Below, piece by piece: positions 4,768 to 6,334 of a DNA stretch of 6,334 nt. How positions within the stretch are numbered: the stretch's first letter is position 1; every line of letters begins with the position of its first letter. The translations under genes were made by a program, and so were the position numbers. This DNA is from Clostridiales bacterium UBA4653 (GTDB taxonomy: Bacteria; Bacillota; Clostridia; Oscillospirales; CAG-272): assembly GCA_002405565.1 (NCBI GenBank), contig DHMB01000006.1, positions 1,132 through 7,465 of the forward strand, written 5' to 3'. The notes under the pieces were generated by a model. The model did not search any database, was not told where the DNA came from, and worked only from the letters and a program-made list of their open reading frames with translations.

Positions 4768-5571
4768 ATGGTTGATATTGCCGCAAACATAACCGAATTC
4801 AGAAGAAGGTGCGGTTACACACAGAAGGAACTTGCGGAGAAAATAAATGTTTCCGTTCAGACGGTATCAAAATGGGAAAACGGCATAAACGCGCCGGATA
4901 TAAGCATGCTTCCCGTGCTTGCTTCCGCATTTTCGATTACTGTCGACATGCTTATCGGTTGTGCCGCGAGTATAGACCGCGTCACGCCGGAGCAAGCGTA
5001 TGATGAAGTGGTCGAGCTTATCATCGCAAGGGTCAGAATGTTTTATGCAAAAGGGCAACGTCCGGAAAATCCGGACGAAAAGAGAAAGTGCGTGGACGCT
5101 ATAAAGAGTCTTCTTTATGAAAACCCGTCATGGGAAACGGGACTCGGGACTTTCGGTGAAAGGGCGCTTTATTATTCGCCCGATACGGGCTTTGCCGGTC
5201 TTAACGACGCCGGCAAAAAGCTGTTTTCTGACGGCGTCGGCGAGCTTTTTGAATTTCTCAGCAGTAAACTGAACAGGGATGTCATCGAAGTTATATATGC
5301 ATACGGGTCGAACAGTTACATAAGCGTTGAATATGTTGCGGAAAAGGTCGGCGCGGGAATGAGCGACGTCCGCCGCGCTATGGACTTCCTCTGCAAAAAA
5401 TCCGCCCTTGTGAAAACGTCGTTTCCGATTGAAAAGGAGCAGATTGTCGACGCTTATAAGGTTCCGCGCTCGGAAGGCACAAGATGCTTTATAATGCTCC
5501 GCGTAATTGCGGCATTTGCAAATAAATTCATGCAGAAATCCGAATTTCTGATATCGTATATCGACGACTGA
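4768..5571 (+). CDS. XRE-family transcriptional regulator, second of a paralogous pair
   Basis: This is a 267-residue paralogue of the preceding regulator, of identical length and architecture. It has a Cro/C1-type helix-turn-helix at 5-62 (ITEFRRRCGYTQKELAEKINV, then QTVSKWENG), a middle region with the same YYSPDTGFAG motif (135-144), and a probable winged-helix segment at about 165-230 (ISVEYVAEKVG, VRRAMDFLCKKSAL). The stretch from about residue 61 to 130 is the least similar to its partner. ATG 4768 has GGAGG (4756-4760) 7 nt upstream and aligns with the paralogue's start, so I preferred it to an upstream in-frame ATG. The gene has its own promoter and is followed after 23 nt by the lipoprotein gene with no terminator between, so the two are probably co-transcribed. 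The signal it senses is unknown. Confidence 0.92.
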   Translation: MVDIAANITEFRRRCGYTQKELAEKINVSVQTVSKWENGINAPDISMLPVLASAFSITVDMLIGCAASIDRVTPEQAYDEVVELIIARVRMFYAKGQRPENPDEKRKCVDAIKSLLYENPSWETGLGTFGERALYYSPDTGFAGLNDAGKKLFSDGVGELFEFLSSKLNRDVIEVIYAYGSNSYISVEYVAEKVGAGMSDVRRAMDFLCKKSALVKTSFPIEKEQIVDAYKVPRSEGTRCFIMLRVIAAFANKFMQKSEFLISYIDD

Positions 5572-5594
5572 ACATTTATCTTACGGAGGACAAA

Positions 5595-6334
5595 ATGAAG
5601 AAAATCATTACGTTTTTAGCGGCGATTATCATCTCGCTGTTCTGCCTTTGTGCCTGTGAAAACACGCAGGAAACAGGCACGACGACAGGCTCGGAACACG
5701 TCCATGCCTATGGCGAATGGCAGACTGTCAAGGCGGCGGACTGCGTAAACGCCGGAGAGCGGGAGAGAGCCTGCGATTGCGGCGAGACGGAAACGGAAGA
5801 AATTCCGGCTCTCGGTCATACAGGCGGCGAGGCTGAAAACTGCAAATCACGCGCGGTATGCGAGCGTTGCGAGGTTACCTACGGCGATTACGGCCCGCAC
5901 ATAGGCGGCGAGGCGACCTGCAAGCAGCGCGCAAGATGCGAGGTCTGCTCTTATCCTTACGGCGAGGTCGACCCGGATAATCACAAAAAGATACTTGCGG
6001 CGACGTGCGTTTCAAAAGAAAAATGCCGCGACTGCAAAAAGGAACTGGGAGACTCGCTTGACCCGACAAAACACGAAAAATTGGAGGGCAAGGGGCTTGA
6101 AAAGGTTTGCGCGGGATGTAAACAGGCGCTTCTGCCCGAAACGGACGCGGGCATTGTTGACAGCACAAACGAAAAGCCGATAGATTTTGACGAGTATCTG
6201 AGCAAGGTGACAAAGGAAAGGGACGCAAGACTTTCCAAGCCTTTCAGCAGTAAAGACTACACTCATAAACCGACGGACGAAAGCAAAACTCTTTCTGCCG
6301 CAGAGCGGGCGTCATACATATATGACGCATACAA
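5595..6334 (+). CDS. Putative lipoprotein with Cys/His-rich repeats, 3' end beyond right edge
   Basis: The first 246 codons are present and the frame is open at the edge. Residues 1-21 form a lipoprotein signal peptide: MKK, then a hydrophobic stretch, then the lipobox L-C-A-C with Cys21 as the probable lipidated residue. The protein should sit on the outer face of the membrane. Residues 35-75 (HVHAYGEWQTV to IPALGH) match a repeat type I know from Clostridia surface proteins. Three modules then follow the pattern C-x5-C-x2-C-x(9-12)-H: Cys83/89/92-His102, Cys109/115/118-His130 and Cys138/144/147-His160, plus a remnant CAGC (172-175). The Cys/His pattern suggests metal binding or disulfides, but this is inference. 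The part after 180 is hydrophilic and not recognised. GGAGG (5585-5589) is 5 nt before the start. It is probably co-transcribed with the preceding regulator. Confidence 0.88.
   Translation, partial: MKKIITFLAAIIISLFCLCACENTQETGTTTGSEHVHAYGEWQTVKAADCVNAGERERACDCGETETEEIPALGHTGGEAENCKSRAVCERCEVTYGDYGPHIGGEATCKQRARCEVCSYPYGEVDPDNHKKILAATCVSKEKCRDCKKELGDSLDPTKHEKLEGKGLEKVCAGCKQALLPETDAGIVDSTNEKPIDFDEYLSKVTKERDARLSKPFSSKDYTHKPTDESKTLSAAERASYIYDAY

Overview
The window looks like chromosomal DNA of an anaerobic Clostridia-type Firmicute, probably an uncultured gut member. This is inferred from the gene set (a type III glutamine synthetase beside a short type I-like synthetase and an ANTAR antiterminator), the strong GGAGG ribosome binding sites, the consensus sigma-A promoters, and a lipoprotein with Cys/His repeats of a kind common in gut Clostridia. 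No mobile element, CRISPR array, tRNA or rRNA was seen.

Layout. Positions 1-1516 (minus strand) hold the first 505 codons of a type III glutamine synthetase (glnN); its 3' end lies beyond the left edge. Positions 1517-1806 are a divergent control region. It holds a perfect-consensus promoter for glnN, a roughly 140-nt glnN leader, and a separate promoter for the rightward operon. That operon (1807-3633) encodes a 401-residue type I glutamine synthetase-like protein and, 36 nt later, an ANTAR-domain RNA-binding antiterminator, and ends at an intrinsic terminator (3657-3683). Next come two paralogous 267-residue XRE-type regulators (3792-4595 and 4768-5571), each with its own matching promoter and separated by a terminator. 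The second is followed after 23 nt by a lipoprotein gene (5595 to the right edge, incomplete).

How it fits together. The glnN leader carries two copies of a 13-nt sequence that each form a hairpin with the hexaloop AAUGGC. It has A at loop position 1 and G at position 4, the known recognition signature of ANTAR proteins. Each hairpin overlaps, and so excludes, an intrinsic terminator. The ANTAR protein encoded a few hundred bases away is the obvious candidate ligand. The inferred circuit is a strong glnN promoter, two tandem attenuators, and a trans-acting antiterminator co-transcribed with a GS-I-like protein. That GS-I-like protein has a Lys where the catalytic flap Glu is expected and lacks the usual C-terminal tail, so it may be a nitrogen sensor rather than, or as well as, an enzyme. 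The receiver domain of the ANTAR protein has no phosphorylatable Asp, so its signal is probably not phosphorylation. The regulator pair and the lipoprotein look like a separate unit of unknown role.
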